Source of the DNA: Glandiceps talaboti
Lineage: Eukaryota > Hemichordata > Enteropneusta > Spengelidae
Length of the DNA stretch: 64,000 bases
Direction: 5' to 3'
NCBI RefSeq assembly: GCF_964340395.1
Contig: NC_135570.1
Location: 11,951,822-12,015,821, forward strand
A program made the position numbers and the translations under genes. This document shows, in pieces, positions 30,909-44,095 of this stretch. Within the stretch, counting starts at the first letter, position 1. Every line of letters starts with the position of its first letter. A model generated the notes under the pieces. The model was not told the DNA's origin and made no database searches. It worked only from the letters and a program-made list of their open reading frames with translations.

Positions 30909-32106
30909 ATGGCAACATTCAACAGAATTTACTTGCCGGATAATACGGTTTCTCGTGTCCGTGAGCGCGTACTAAATCGTGGAGGTATGTGTGAAGGACC
31001 TAGGATTCCATATATTGTAGACTCAAGTTCACTAAACATGCCAGTGCCATTTTCAAAGTCAAAAGAATTCTTGTGTTGTTTTATCTTTCCAATTTTCCCA
31101 TTCTTCTTAGACTTAAATGAAACATTAATTGAAATCATATGATTTTTCATTTTCTTTCCAGTGAGGTATGTAGGCCCGAACGGGGCGGAACTGACAAGAG
31201 TCGCCAGTCAAAAACTTGTTCAAAACCAGCTTTACTGGATTGGCAACACCAATGCAGTTGATCCGCGATACTTGTACAGGTCGACCAGAGGTTAGTATTT
31301 TTCATGAGTGTATATGGAAAAATAGTTAGAATTGTAATTGTTTATAATATTTGTTGATGCTCGCAAATATTGTATAAACTTAAAAGTCTTATCACAATGA
31401 TCTTGTGCTTGAATCTTGATGAAATTCTCTTTATTTGAAACATGCAACACATATACTAATATCTGTATAATAGGCCATTGCAGACTGCAAAAGGAAATTG
31501 AGAATACAGCGCCCTCGCTCAAATTGGGGGTATCATCACCTCAGTACGTTTCTTAAGAACTTTGTCCCTTGGTATTCTGTAGAAGTGTAAAGCAGGGATG
31601 TTTTTCGTATTGTTCAGACGTCGAAGAAAGCAGCAGTGCTCTATGATTAACCGAGTAACCTATACCATGTATGTACCCCTAAGGTACACACAGACAGGAA
31701 GTTGAGCGCCACCATGACAAATTTTGGAAAGGCCTATTCTATGTTATTTAACCATGAAACTGTAAAGGAATTAATATAATTTAACATTTATCAACCATAT
31801 ATTTGTGTATTTATTGTTATAAGTTTATTTTTTATTTTTCAGGCACTAAATCCTGTTTGATTTATTATAAACACAAATTATTTATGAACTTTTATATGTG
31901 AAAAGTAACTTTATTTTCGTAAACATCGATCTTGTCAAGATCTTTGAATCAAGAGCAAATTCTCGTTATTGCCATGTTTCAAAAGAATTTATGATTTTGC
32001 TAAATACTGGTCTCAACTATATAACCTGAGACTTGTTTTTAGTCTTTCGCCAATCTATCACAACTATTTATTTTATTTGTTTATTTATCAATCTATTTAT
32101 TTGTTT

Positions 32107-32137
<31 letters not shown>

Positions 32138-34044
32138 TTTCTAAATTTATTTAAACAAATTTGTTCACTTATGAATTCTTTGATTTTGGGTGGTGAATTA
32201 TTGTAATTATTTTACTAATATTATTAGTACACAATTGAAGTTTTTTATATATTGATTTCAAGTTTATGTAATTATTAGTAATAATTACATAAACTTGAAA
32301 TCAATATAAAAAGAACTTCAATTCAAAAGTAGTCATCATCATTTAACTCCAATTTGACATTTTCATCACTAGAGGGCGTCATTTGCATTTAGACATTGCC
32401 GTTCGTCAGTACATTGTTCAGTGTTCTATTTTCTTTCCAGATGCTGCACCGGCTGAAGGTTCAAGAAGTGCTTCTGATCAAGGTAAGAATTGAAATTTAT
32501 TTTACTCATTACTATAATACATCCAAGATAATTATTTGCCCTTTAGTTTAATCATTTGATTAACCCTTGCAGTAATCCACATTTTAAGGCTTAAAGAGTT
32601 TCCAGATTTACTCTCAAATTGATATTGTTAGCATGTCTTGTATATTATCTATTTTTAAACTAATTTTCTGTGTTTATAATCATGTACAGCTACTGAGAGA
32701 CCACAGGCAAATGAGTCAAATGCAGCAGGCCAGTTAGATCATCAAAATGATGGTAAGTTGAGACATTGTTTGCTAATTTACATATCAGTGTACAAAGAGA
32801 GGTGGGTAGATAGACAGACATACAGAGACAGAGATAGAACAGAGCGAGGGAGGGGAGTGAGAACATAGAGACTTAACTAATTTCAATATCTTGGAATGGT
32901 GAAAATAACAATAAACAAAAAAGGAATTGGAATAGAAGAATACAAACATCATGATACATGCTAGATTAAAAAAATTATTTAATATCTATTTCACCTTGGT
33001 AAATCACATATCTTCCTTCTCTGTTATATGTACATATATCTATTGTCTATTTCATCTGTATTTATGTTCATTTCAGGAAATGTTGATGAAATGGCAGCGT
33101 CCAACAACATGGAGGTGTTGGACTCAAGTCCCGGTTCTGAGGAGAACGGTAACATCGACGAGGGAGAAGAGTCTAAGAAACGAAAGGTTCGTTTTGCTGA
33201 AGAGGAAGAGGTGTTTGTATTCACCAAAGGATCCCGTATTGTAAAGCGAATAGGATGCTTTAAGTTGATGTCCAATTTCTTCAGGAGGATCTTCAGAAAT
33301 CAAACAGAAAATGTAAGTCTGTCTGTCTGCCTGTCTGTTTGTCCATTTGTCTGTCCATGTCTTCTACCTCTCTGTCTATCTAGATTGTGTATGCATGTCA
33401 GTTTTGGCTTGACTGTCTGACGTAAACTTCACACACACACACACACCTCAAAACACATACACATACACATACACATATATACACACACATATACACTTAC
33501 ACATAAACATATACACATACACACAAACACACGCACACATACACATACAGCTACACACACATACACACACAAACAAACACAAACACTAGCACATCAGACA
33601 CATTGTTATGTTTGTGACTTGTTTTTTTAAGACTGATAGTCTGCACATTCTTTCGTTTCCAAAATAACATACAAACTAATTTCTACCGTTTTGTTTATTT
33701 TATTTTCAGAGAGTCTGCATCTCAGAATCGATACCAGTCGAGTTCACGGTAAGCTTTTCCATTAAACCATGTAGTGGGAGTCTATAACTAACAAAATTTT
33801 CATCCAGTAGAAAACTTGTGAGGAGTCCTGTCCTGAAGGGGATTATGGGAAACCAATACTATATATGTTTACTATGCCATCATCTCCTCATAGACCACAG
33901 CTATGTTGACTTCTTCAATTCTTACTAGTACCTATAAGTTGTGTGTATATACTAGGGACTCGGCAATGTATCAGTGAGGATGATTCTTGCATATAATTTA
34001 ACTGCAAATATATTTAATATCTTTCTTTTCAGGACCATATGTAA
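30909..34044 (+). CDS. 198-aa protein with RVxF PP1-docking motif; possibly PPP1R15/GADD34-like
   Basis: Exons 30909-30984, 31162-31290, 32441-32482, 32690-32752, 33077-33312, 33710-33748 and 34033-34044 join with GT-AG borders and matching phases to 597 nt including TAA. The start is MATFNRIYLPDNT in CACC-ATG context. Exons 3-5 encode a low-complexity Ser/Asn/Glu-rich middle. Residues of about 148-153 read RKVRFA, then EEEEVFVF: an RVxF motif followed by a hydrophobic pair, the way PP1 regulators dock on the phosphatase. The core resembles the RKVRFSE core of PPP1R15A, and a later FFRRI recalls its F-x-R-R-I segment at similar distance (27 residues; 28 in PPP1R15B, 33 in PPP1R15A). The conserved Trp and ARD of that family are not found, so the family call is weak, but the gene model is strong. 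Six of its seven exons are under 130 nt. Confidence 0.72.
31469..31738. mobile_element. MITE family C, copy 2
   Basis: AATAGGCC...GGCCTATT ends with an interior matching 27,733-27,998. It lies in intron 2 of the RVxF-protein gene. There is no open reading frame of note. Confidence 0.78.
32075..32156. repeat. (TTTA)n microsatellite
   Basis: Repeats of ATTT with interruptions in intron 2 of the RVxF-protein gene. Confidence 0.9.
32234..32323. repeat. Near-perfect palindrome of about 90 bp, AT-rich
   Basis: TTGATTTCAAGTTTATGTAA is inverted as TTACATAAACTTGAAATCAA around the centre ATTATTAGTAATAAT, and the pairing extends outward to TTGAAGTT/AACTTCAA. It lies in intron 2 of the RVxF-protein gene. 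It could be a foldback element. Confidence 0.85.
33430..33592. repeat. CA-rich microsatellite
   Basis: Interrupted CACA/CATA repeats in the intron after coding exon 5 of the RVxF-protein gene. Confidence 0.9.
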
Positions 34045-34224
34045 AAAGAAAGCATGAAGAGTATCACCTGCGCATATCTTGAAGGTGCAGAGGGTATGAA
34101 AACCATACAGGGATCAGATAAGTGATGTAAAATAATGGACATGTATGTTAATGTAACAGGAAATGGGGTACCCCCATAGACGGAATGTGCTGTTGCGGGA
34201 GTTCTTCCTGTATTCGTTATTCTG

Positions 34225-37200
34225 TGGGGTCAGAATATAGAGTGCGTGGAGAGGTGTATCATATAGTTATTAAATAGTGGTGCCAGAATGTGGAATGAGA
34301 AAAAAGTGTATCCTGAGTTGTTACACAGTGACGTCAGAAAATGAAGTACAGAGAGGTGTATCCTAAAGACAATACACAGTGAGACAAGAATATGCAGTGC
34401 GGAGATCTCGAGGTGCATCATGTATGAAGTCATTACGTAGTGAAGTAAGAATGTGTAGTGATCAGAGGTGCAACCTATAGCCATTGCATAGTGATGTCAG
34501 AGAATAGACAGTGGAGAGGTGCAACCTATAGTCATTACATAGTGATGTCAGAGAATAGACAGTGGATCCAAGAGGTGCAACCTATAGCCATTGCATAGTG
34601 ATGTCAGAGAATAGACAGTGGAGAGGTGCAACCTATAGCCATTGCATAGTGATGTCAGAGAATAGACAGTGGAGAGGTGCAACCTATAGTCATTACTAGT
34701 GATGTCAGAGAATAGACAGTGGAGAGGTGCAACCTATAGCCATTGCATAGTGATGTCAGAGAATAGACAGTGGAGAGGTGCAACCTATAGTCATTACATA
34801 GTGATGTCAGAGAATAGACAGTGGAGAGGTGCAACTTATAGCCATTGCATAGTGATGTCAGAGAATAGACAGTGGAGAGGTGCAACCTATAGCCATTGCA
34901 TAGTGATGTCAGAGAATAGACAGTGGAGAGGTGCAACCTAAAGTCATTACAAAGTGATGTCAGAGAATAGACAGTGGAGAGGTGCAACCTATAGCCATTG
35001 CATAGTGATGTCAGAGAATAGACAGTGGAGAGGTGCAACCTATAGCCATTGTGTAGTGATGTCAGAGAATAGACAGTGGAGAGGTGCAACCTAAAGTCAT
35101 TGCATAGTGATGTCAGAGAATAGACAGTGGAGAGGTGCAACCTATAGCCATTGCATATTGATGTCAGAGAATAGACAGTGGAGAGGTGCAACCTAAAGTC
35201 ATTACAAAGTGATGTCAGAGAATAGACAGTGGAGAGGTGCAACCTAAAGTCATTGCATAGTGATGTCAGAGAATAGATAGTGGAGAGGTGCAACCTATAG
35301 CCATTGCGTAGTGATGTCAGAGAATAGACAGTGGAGAGGTGCAACCTAAAGTCATTGCATAGTGATGTCAGAGAATAGACAGTGGAGAGGTGCAACCTAT
35401 AGCCATTGCATAGTGATGTCAGAGAATAGACAGTGGAGAGGTGCAACCTAAAGTCATTACAAAGTGATGTCAGAGAATAGACAGTGGAGAGGTGCAACCT
35501 ATAGCCATTGCATAGTGATGTCAGAGAATAGACAGTGGAGAGGTGCAACCTATAGCCATTGCATAGTGATGTCAGAGAATAGACAGTGGAGAGGTGCAAC
35601 CTATAGTCATTACATAGTGATGTCAGAGAATAGACAGTGGAGAGGTGCAACCTATAGCCATTGCATAGTGATGTCGGAGAATAGACAGTGGAGAGGTGCA
35701 ACCTAAAGTCATTACATAGTGATGTCAGAGAATAGACAGTGGAGAGGTGCAACCTATAGTCATTACATAGTGATGTCAGAGAATAGACAGTGGAGAGGTG
35801 CAACCTATAGCCATTGCATAGTGATGTCAGAGAATAGACAGTGGAGAGGTGCAACCTATAGCCATTGCATAGTGATGTCAGAGAATAGACAGTGGAGAGG
35901 TGCAACCTATAGCCATTGCATAGTGATGTCAGAGAATAGACAGTGGAGAGGTGCAACCTATAGCCATTGCATAGTGATGTCAGAGAATAGACAGTGGAGA
36001 GGTGCAACCTATAGCCATTGCATAGTGATGTCAGAGAATAGACAGTGGAGAGGTGCAACCTATAGCCATTGCATAGTGATGTCAGAGAATAGACAGTGGA
36101 GAGGTGCAACCTATAGTCATTACATAGTGATGTCAGAGAATAGACAGTGGAGAGGTGCAACCTATAGTCATTGCATAGTGATGTCAGAGAATAGACAGTG
36201 GAAAGGTGCAACCTATAGTCATTACATAGTTATGTCAGAGAATAGACAGTGGAGAGGTGCAACCTATAGTCATTGCATAGTGATGTCAGAGAATAGACAG
36301 TGGAAAGGTGCAACCTATAGTCATTACATAGTTATGTCAGAGAATAGACAGTGGAGAGGTGCAACCTATAGCCATTACATAGTGATGTCAGAGAATAGAC
36401 AGTGGAGAGGTGCAACCTATAGCCATTGCATAGTGATGTCAGAGAATAGACAGTGGAGAGGTGCAACCTATAGCCATTGCATAGTGATGTCAGAGAATAG
36501 ACAGTGGAGAGGTGCAACCTATAGTCATTACATAGTGATGTCAGAGAATAGACAGTGGAGAGGTGCAACCTATAGTCATTGCATAGTGATGTCAGAGAAT
36601 AGACAGTGGAGAGGTGCAACCTATAGCCATAGTGATGTCAGAGAATAGACAGTGGAGAGGTGCAACCTATATAGTCATTACATAGTGATGTCAGAGAATA
36701 GACAGTGGAGAGGTGCAACCTATAGCCATTGCATAGTGATGTCATAGAATAGACAGTGGAGAGGTGCAACCTATAGCCATTACATAGTGATGTCAGAGAA
36801 TAGACAGTGGAGAGGTGCAACCTAAAGTCATTGCATAGTGATGTCATAGAATAGACAGTGGAGAGGTGCAACCTATAGCCATTGCATAGTGATGTCATAG
36901 AATAGACAGTGGAGAGGTGCAACCTATAGCCATTACATAGTGATGTCAGAGAATAGACAGTGGAGAGGTGCAACCTATAGCCATTGCATAGTGATGTCAG
37001 AGAATAGACAGTGGAGAGGTGCAACCTATAGCCATAGTGATGTCAGAGAATAGACAGTGGAGAGGTGCAACCTATATAGTCATTACATAGTGATGTCAGA
37101 GAATAGACAGTGGAGAGGTGCAACCTACAGCCATTGCATAGTGATGTCATAGAATAGACAGTGGAGAGGTGCAACCTATAGCCATTGCATAGTGATGTCA

Positions 37201-40200
37201 TAGAATAGACAGTGGAGAGGTGCAACCTATAGCCATTACATAGTGATGTCAGAGAATAGACAGTGGAGAGGTGCAACCTATAGCCATTGCATAGTGATGT
37301 CAGAGAATAGACAGTGGAGAGGTGCAACCTATAGCCATAGTGATGTCAGAGAATAGACAGTGGAGAGGTGCAACCTATATAGTCATTACATAGTGATGTC
37401 AGAGAATAGACAGTGGAGAGGTGCAACCTATAGCCATTGCATAGTGATGTCAGAGAATAGACAGTGGAGAGGTGCAACCTATAGCCATTGCATAGTGATG
37501 TCAGAGAATAGACAGTGGAGAGGTGCAACCTATAGCCATTACATAGTGATGTCAGAGAATAGACAGTGGAGAGGTGCAACCTATAGCCATTACATAGTGA
37601 TGTCAGAGAATAGACAGTGGAGAGGTGCAACCTATAGCCATAGTGATGTCAGAGAATAGACAGTGGAGAGGTGCAACCTATATAGTCATTACATAGTGAT
37701 GTCAGAGAATAGACAGTGGAGAGGTGCAACCTATAGCCATTGCATAGTGATGTCAGAGAATAGACAGTGGAGAGGTGCAACCTATAGCCATTGCATAGTG
37801 ATGTCATAGAATAGACAGTGGAGAGGTGCAACCTATAGCCATTGCATAGTGATGTCAGAGAATAGACAGCGGAGAGGTGCAACCTATAGTCATTACATAG
37901 TGATGTCAGAGAATAGACAGTGGAGAGGTGCAACCTATAGTCATTGCATAGTGATGTCAGAGAATAGACAGTGGAGAGGTGCAACCTATAGCCATTGCAT
38001 AGTGATGTCAGAGAATAGACAGTGGAGAGGTGCAACCTATAGCCATTGTATAGTGATGTCAGAGAATAGACAGTGGAGAGGTGCAACCTATAGCCATTAC
38101 GTAGTGATGTCAGGATAGACAGTGGAGAGGTGCAACCTATAGCCATTGCATAGTGATGTCAGAGAATAGACAGTGGAGAGGTGCAACCTATAGCCATTAC
38201 GTAGTGATGTCAGGATAGACAGTGAAGAGGTGCAACCTATAGCCATTGCATAGTGATGTCAGAGAATAGACAGTGGAGAGGTGCAACCTATAGCCATTGC
38301 ATAGTGATGTCATAGAATAGACAGTGGAGAGGTGCAACCTATAGCCATTGCATAATGATGTCAGAGAATAGACAGTGGAGAGGTGCAACCTATAGCCATT
38401 ACATAGTGATGTCAGAAAATAGACAATGGAGAGGTGCAACCTATAGCCATTACAATGATGTCAGGATAGAGAGTGGATAGGTGCAATCTATAGCCATTGC
38501 ATAGTGATGTCAAAATAGACAGTGGAGAGGTGCAACCTATAGTCATTACAGTGATGTCAGAATAGACAGTGGAGCGGTGCTACCTATAGCCATTGCATAG
38601 TGATGTCAGAGAATAGACAGTGGAGAGGTGCAACCTAAAGTCATTACAAAGTGATGTCAGAGAATAGACAGTGGAGAGGTGCAACCTATAGCCATTGCAT
38701 AGTGATGTCAGAGAATAGACAGTGGAGAGGTGCAACCTATAGCCATTGCATAGTGATGTCAGGATAGACAGTGGAGAGGTGCAACCTATAGCCATTGCAT
38801 AGTGATGTCAAGATAGACAGTGGAGAGGTGCAACCTATAGTCATTACAAAGTGATGTCAGAGAATAGACAGTGGAGAGGTGCAACCTATAGCCATTACAA
38901 TGATGTCAAAATAGACAGTGGAGAGGTGCAACCTATAGTCACTACAATGATGTCAGGATAGACAGTGGAGAGGTGCAACCTATAGTCATTACATAGTGAC
39001 GTCAGAATAGACAGTGGAGAGGTGCAACCTATAGCCATTACAATGATGTCAGAATAGACAGTGGAGAGGTGCAACCTATAGTCATTACATAGTGATGTCA
39101 GAGAATAGACAGTGGAGATGTGCAACCTATAGCCATTGCATAGTGAAGTCAGAGAATAGACAGTGGAAAGGTGCAACCTATAGCCATTGCATAGTGATGT
39201 CAGAGAATAGACAGTGGAGAGGTGCAACCTATAGTCATTACATAGTGATGTCAGAGAATAGACAGTGGAGAGGTGCAACCTATAGCCATTGCATAGTGAT
39301 GTCAGAGAATAGACAGTGGAGAGGTGCAACCTATAGCCATTGCATAGTGATGTCAGAGAATAGACAGTGGAGACGTGCAACCTATAGTCATTGCATAGTG
39401 ATGTCAACGAATAGACAGTGGAGAGGTGCAACCTATAGCCATTACATAGTGATGTCAACGAATAGACAGTGGAGAGGTGCAACCTATAGCCATTACATAG
39501 TGATGTCAGAGAATAGACAGTGGAGAGGTGCAACCTATAGCCATTTCATAGTGATGTCAGAGAATAGACAGTGGAAAGGTGCAACCTATAGCCATTGCAT
39601 AGTGATGTCAGAGAATAGACAGTGGAGAGGTGCAACCTATAGCCATTACATAGTGATGTCAGAGAATAGACAGTGGAGAGGTGCAACCTATAGTCATTAC
39701 ATAGTGATGTCAGAGAATAGACAGTGGAGAGGTGCAACCTATAGCCATTGCATAGTGATGTCAAAATAGACAGTGGAGAGTTGCAACCTATATCCATTAC
39801 ATAGTGATGTCAGGATAGACAGTGGAGAGGTGCAACCTATCGTCATTAATAGACGTCAGAATAGACAGTGGAGAGGTGCAACCTATCGTCATTAATAGAC
39901 GTCAGAATAGACAGTGGAGAGGTGCAACCTATAGCCATTACATAGTGATGTTAGGATAGACAGTGGAGAGGTGCAACCTATCGTCATTAATAGACGTCAG
40001 AATAGACAGTGGAGAGGTGCAACCTATCGTCATTAATAGACGTCAAAATAGACAGTGGAGAGGTGCAACCTATAGCCATTACATAGTGATGTCAGAGAAT
40101 AGACAGTGGAGAGGTGCAACCTATAGTCATTACATAGTGATGTCAGAGAATAGACAGTGGAGAGGTGCAACATATAGCCATTGCATAGTGATGTCAGAGA

Positions 40201-40725
40201 ATAGACAGTGGAGAGGTGCAACCTATAGCCATTGCATAGTGATGTCAGGATAGACAGTGGAGAGGTGCAACCTATCGCCATTACATAGTGATGTCAGGAT
40301 AGACAGTGGAGATGTGCAACCTATCGTCATTAATAGACGTCAGAATAGACAGTGGAGAGGTGCAACCTATAGCCATTACATAGTGACGTCAGAATAGACA
40401 GTGGAGAGGTGCAACCTATAGCCATTACATAGTGACGTCAGAATAGACAGTGGAGAGGTGCAACCTATAGCCATTGCATAGTGATGTCAGAGAATAGACA
40501 GTGGAAAGGTGCAACCTATAGCCATTACATAGTGACGTCAGAATAGACAGTGGAGATGTGCAACCTATCGTCATTAATAGACGTCAGAATAGACAGTGGA
40601 GAGGTGCAACCTATAGCCATTACATAGTGACGTCAGAATAGACAGTGGAGAGGTGCAACCTATAGCCATTACATAGTGACGTCAGAATAGACAGTGGAGA
40701 GGTGTATCTCATCACAGTGACGTCA
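34225..40725. repeat. 51-bp minisatellite array, roughly 120 units
   Basis: The consensus unit reads GATGTCAGAGAATAGACAGT, then GGAGAGGTGCAACCTATAGC, then CATTGCATAGT. It is clean from about 34,480. Degenerate units flank it on the left (34,225-34,480), and 46-bp and 49-bp variants dominate on the right (38,100-40,700). Because 51 is a multiple of three and the unit lacks stops, long open frames of 17-aa repeats run on both strands (up to 518 codons). The frames break wherever a 46- or 49-bp unit occurs, so they are not conserved as protein. The array begins about 180 bases after the stop codon of the RVxF-protein gene and may lie in its 3' UTR. Confidence 0.97.
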
Positions 40726-41518
40726 GAACAATGTCAACATGGGAATATAGACTTCACTTTCAGACTATTAAAGTCCAACTTGAACTAAGATGGTCTCGTT
40801 CTGAAAAGTGAAGAATGGATACATTTTTATGAATATCTTTTAAAGAATAATTTTTATGAGTTGATAATTTTATTCAGATGACGATTTTTTTAAAGTTCAT
40901 CGCATTGAATTTTAAATATAAAATACAAAGTTTATGCATATTGCATATCTTTTTTGAATATTTGTTTGGTTTGGAATTGATTGTATTTCACCGGTTATTT
41001 CAAAACACTACTTTGCTTATTATATATATGGTGTGTAGGAACTGTTCTATTTCCCTCGATGACCATAGCACCAAGCATACACTTAATATAATACAGGCCC
41101 GTGATTCAATACAGGTTTTCACCTTAGAGCTATCTTATCACTGGTGCCCTGAGAATGATTATTCTGTATGATGGACAACTTTTTCTCATCCAAATTCAAA
41201 CCCCAATCTCACACTGGATTAAATAACTTGTCATAATAATAGTGAGTGAAAATGAACAAAATTGTTAGTGATTTTAGCCAAAAGTTTATTACAGACACAT
41301 GTTGCTTCATTTTGACAGTTGTGAAATTGCAAATTGACCCGGATTTTCATGATCAGGCCATTTCTTGCATCACTTGGAAAAGTGGTAGTCAAAGTGACTA
41401 CCAACTAAAATAGTTAATTTCGAGCCCTGCTTGGTAGTACTTCATGGTGAATCTGTGACTTATTTGCTGGTAGTCTCCCTTACCTCACATACATTGATAT
41501 TTGTAAAGGATATTATTG

Positions 41519-41520
<2 letters not shown>

Positions 41521-41564
<44 letters not shown>

Positions 41565-41600
41565 ACGTGTGTGTACGTGCACGTGTGCATGTGTGTGTGT
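41521..41600. repeat. (GT)n microsatellite
   Basis: Pure GT followed by GTGCACGT variants. The open frames here are repeat artefacts. Confidence 0.95.
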
Positions 41601-43757
41601 GGTGAAGATAGCAGACAGGACAAATATATTTGTTACAAATTTATTCTGAGATTGAAATAATATACAACTAGAAAAAATAATAGTTACAATTATATCTGTA
41701 AAGCTACAATACCATTGCAAATGCATACAACTACATACACAAATTATTATGGAGTAGAAATTACAAAAATTAGTAGTAGCTTTTATTACAGTTAGTACGA
41801 AATATGTAGATTACAAGAGGTAAAGATTGGATGTGTGGATTGTGAGGAGAGATAGATTGAGTATGGGCAGAGAGAAAGACTTCCACAGGGAAGGGAAAAG
41901 TCACACCAACCCTAAGTTCTAATGAATATACCACTGCTATTATGAAAATCTATTTGCACATACGGTAAGTTAGCCATTCTGTGAAGTTCAACTGGAGTTT
42001 CTGTTAATAGTGACAGTATTTCTATAGATTAGTAATAGTGTAAAGTATAATGAAACTAAACTTGAAAGTGATCTAACTTTTGGAAATATAGTAAAGGTCG
42101 TCTTGCTGATCACGAGGTATTGACAGGTTACGTGTGTGTGTGTGTGCGTGTGCATGTCTGCGTGCACATGTGTTCAAGTCACTGTCAGCACATGTCACAC
42201 TGTATGTGTGTGATGGGGATCACACTGGTAACTACTTTCAAATTTACATTAACATGCATACATTAGGACAAAGTTTTGAAAGTAAAATAATACCCAGTTA
42301 GGGTCTCAATGCATCAACATGGACAAACATGTAAATGAAAACTCAATTTGAAGACAGTGACAAACGTTATTCTCAAACAGATTTAAGTACTGTTCTTTCC
42401 CTTACATTATCACACATAAACCATTAAAGAAATTAGATAAAACTGTAACTAGAACTACAAAATAATCTCATTAATTTATATTCAATATTTAGTTTACTGA
42501 AGGCACAAATCAAAATTGAGAATAGTATACTACTCAATATGCAAATACAGTCGCTTCTGTTTAGCAGTGATAATCAAAACCATGCAAATACAGTCTATTA
42601 TTAATGTACTATCAATTGGAATGCAAAGCTGATACAAGATAAGGCAAATATTTTGGATATGGACAGATATAAAATAGATGTATCGGAATCTGGAACAACA
42701 AATGAAAGCAAGTGATAACAACTGCCAGTGTTGCTATTGTCTGCAACAATCATGAGGTCCCTGGATCAATAGACTATTAGAGCGCCACCAACGGCCATTT
42801 TGAAAGTTACACTGTGCACTGAGGCATATCTACACATTTATACATGTACAAACATGTATTATTTTAGGCTGGATCTGACCAAGGAGAAATCTGACTGTTT
42901 TTACACGTTTGCCCTTTAAATTCTCTGATTATTTAATATACATTGGGTGACTGCTTTACTCCTTCACCTACAGTTGTGTCAACAATTTTAGACAGAACCC
43001 AACGGAGTTTACATGATAATGTCTTAGATATTGACTACACCTGACAATTATATTCACCCTATGACAATTACTGGGAGAACACAAACTGTTCTTTCTTTGT
43101 TTATGTAGACATATAATTTGTCTGTATCTACAGAGTAAACACCATGCTTAGCCTTCCAGCGCTGTAACTTTCCAGCCTGAGGAACTCAAATTCTGATTGC
43201 TCCTGTAACTGTTGGTTTCTTTCTTTCTCGAATCAAAAATCATTTGTATATAGCGCAATTGAATATAAGTTGAAATAATTGAACTTTGACCTAATGGGGC
43301 TAAAAAAAGATGATTATAATTTGAACAAAATAGACCAAATTAATATTAAGTGTATGTGTTAATAGACAAACAGTTGTGAAGTATATTCTTGGAACAAAAT
43401 TGATTTCATAGAAAATCCCATCGTAGATGGTTCACAGCTATTTATAATTATGCTATTTCTAATTCTAGAACTAAAACATGAAAAATGTGGATAAAGAACT
43501 CTGTGTCAAGTTGCGTAGATATCAATACCATATTGTCAAAGTTGAATAAATCTCTCTCCAACATCTATGAATAAACATTGATTATTGCATCAGTTCTATA
43601 CCACTACAATACCAAGATTACGTCTTCTATATATCTATCTTACATCAGTTATAACAAATTTATTTACAGTTGAGATTGAAAATTGTTACATTTCATCATT
43701 TTGTGCCAAGTTTGAAATGAGGTGTCATGCTTATCAACTGTGTAATCAGTTCATTTA

Positions 43758-44095
43758 GTCAGTACATACCATAATATACAACTATAAATCTGCATAATCA
43801 GTCCTAAACTGATGTTCAAATCACATGACTTTCCAAACCAATCAGAATCAAGTCATGTGACAAAATTAACCAATGAGAAAGATCTTCATTAACATCCAAT
43901 TGCATACAGATTTTCAGTCAGTACATCTTATAATGTACAACTATAAATCTGCATCACCAGCCCTTAACAACTGATGTTCAAATCAAATTACTATACAAAC
44001 CAATCAGACTAACTTTCTAAGTCATGTGACAAAATTACCCAATCAGAAAGTTCCTCATTAACACACTATTTGCATACAGGATTTTGAGAAATTTA
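43758..44095. repeat. About 160-bp tandem duplication
   Basis: TCAGTACAT...ACAACTATAAATCTGCAT through ATTTGCATACAG occurs twice in a row with about 85% identity, including AACCAATCAGA and AAGTCATGTGACAAAATTA. Two copies only. Confidence 0.85.

Noticed and set aside
34655-38146. Long open frames (up to 518 codons minus, 309 plus) of 17-aa repeats that look like a repetitive secreted protein
   Set aside because: They exist on both strands because the 51-bp unit is a multiple of three without stops. The frames are broken by 46- and 49-bp variants, and no splice sites, start context or signal peptide support them.
34480-40700. CRISPR-like regular spacing
   Set aside because: The whole 51-bp unit repeats with no unique spacers, and the DNA is animal.
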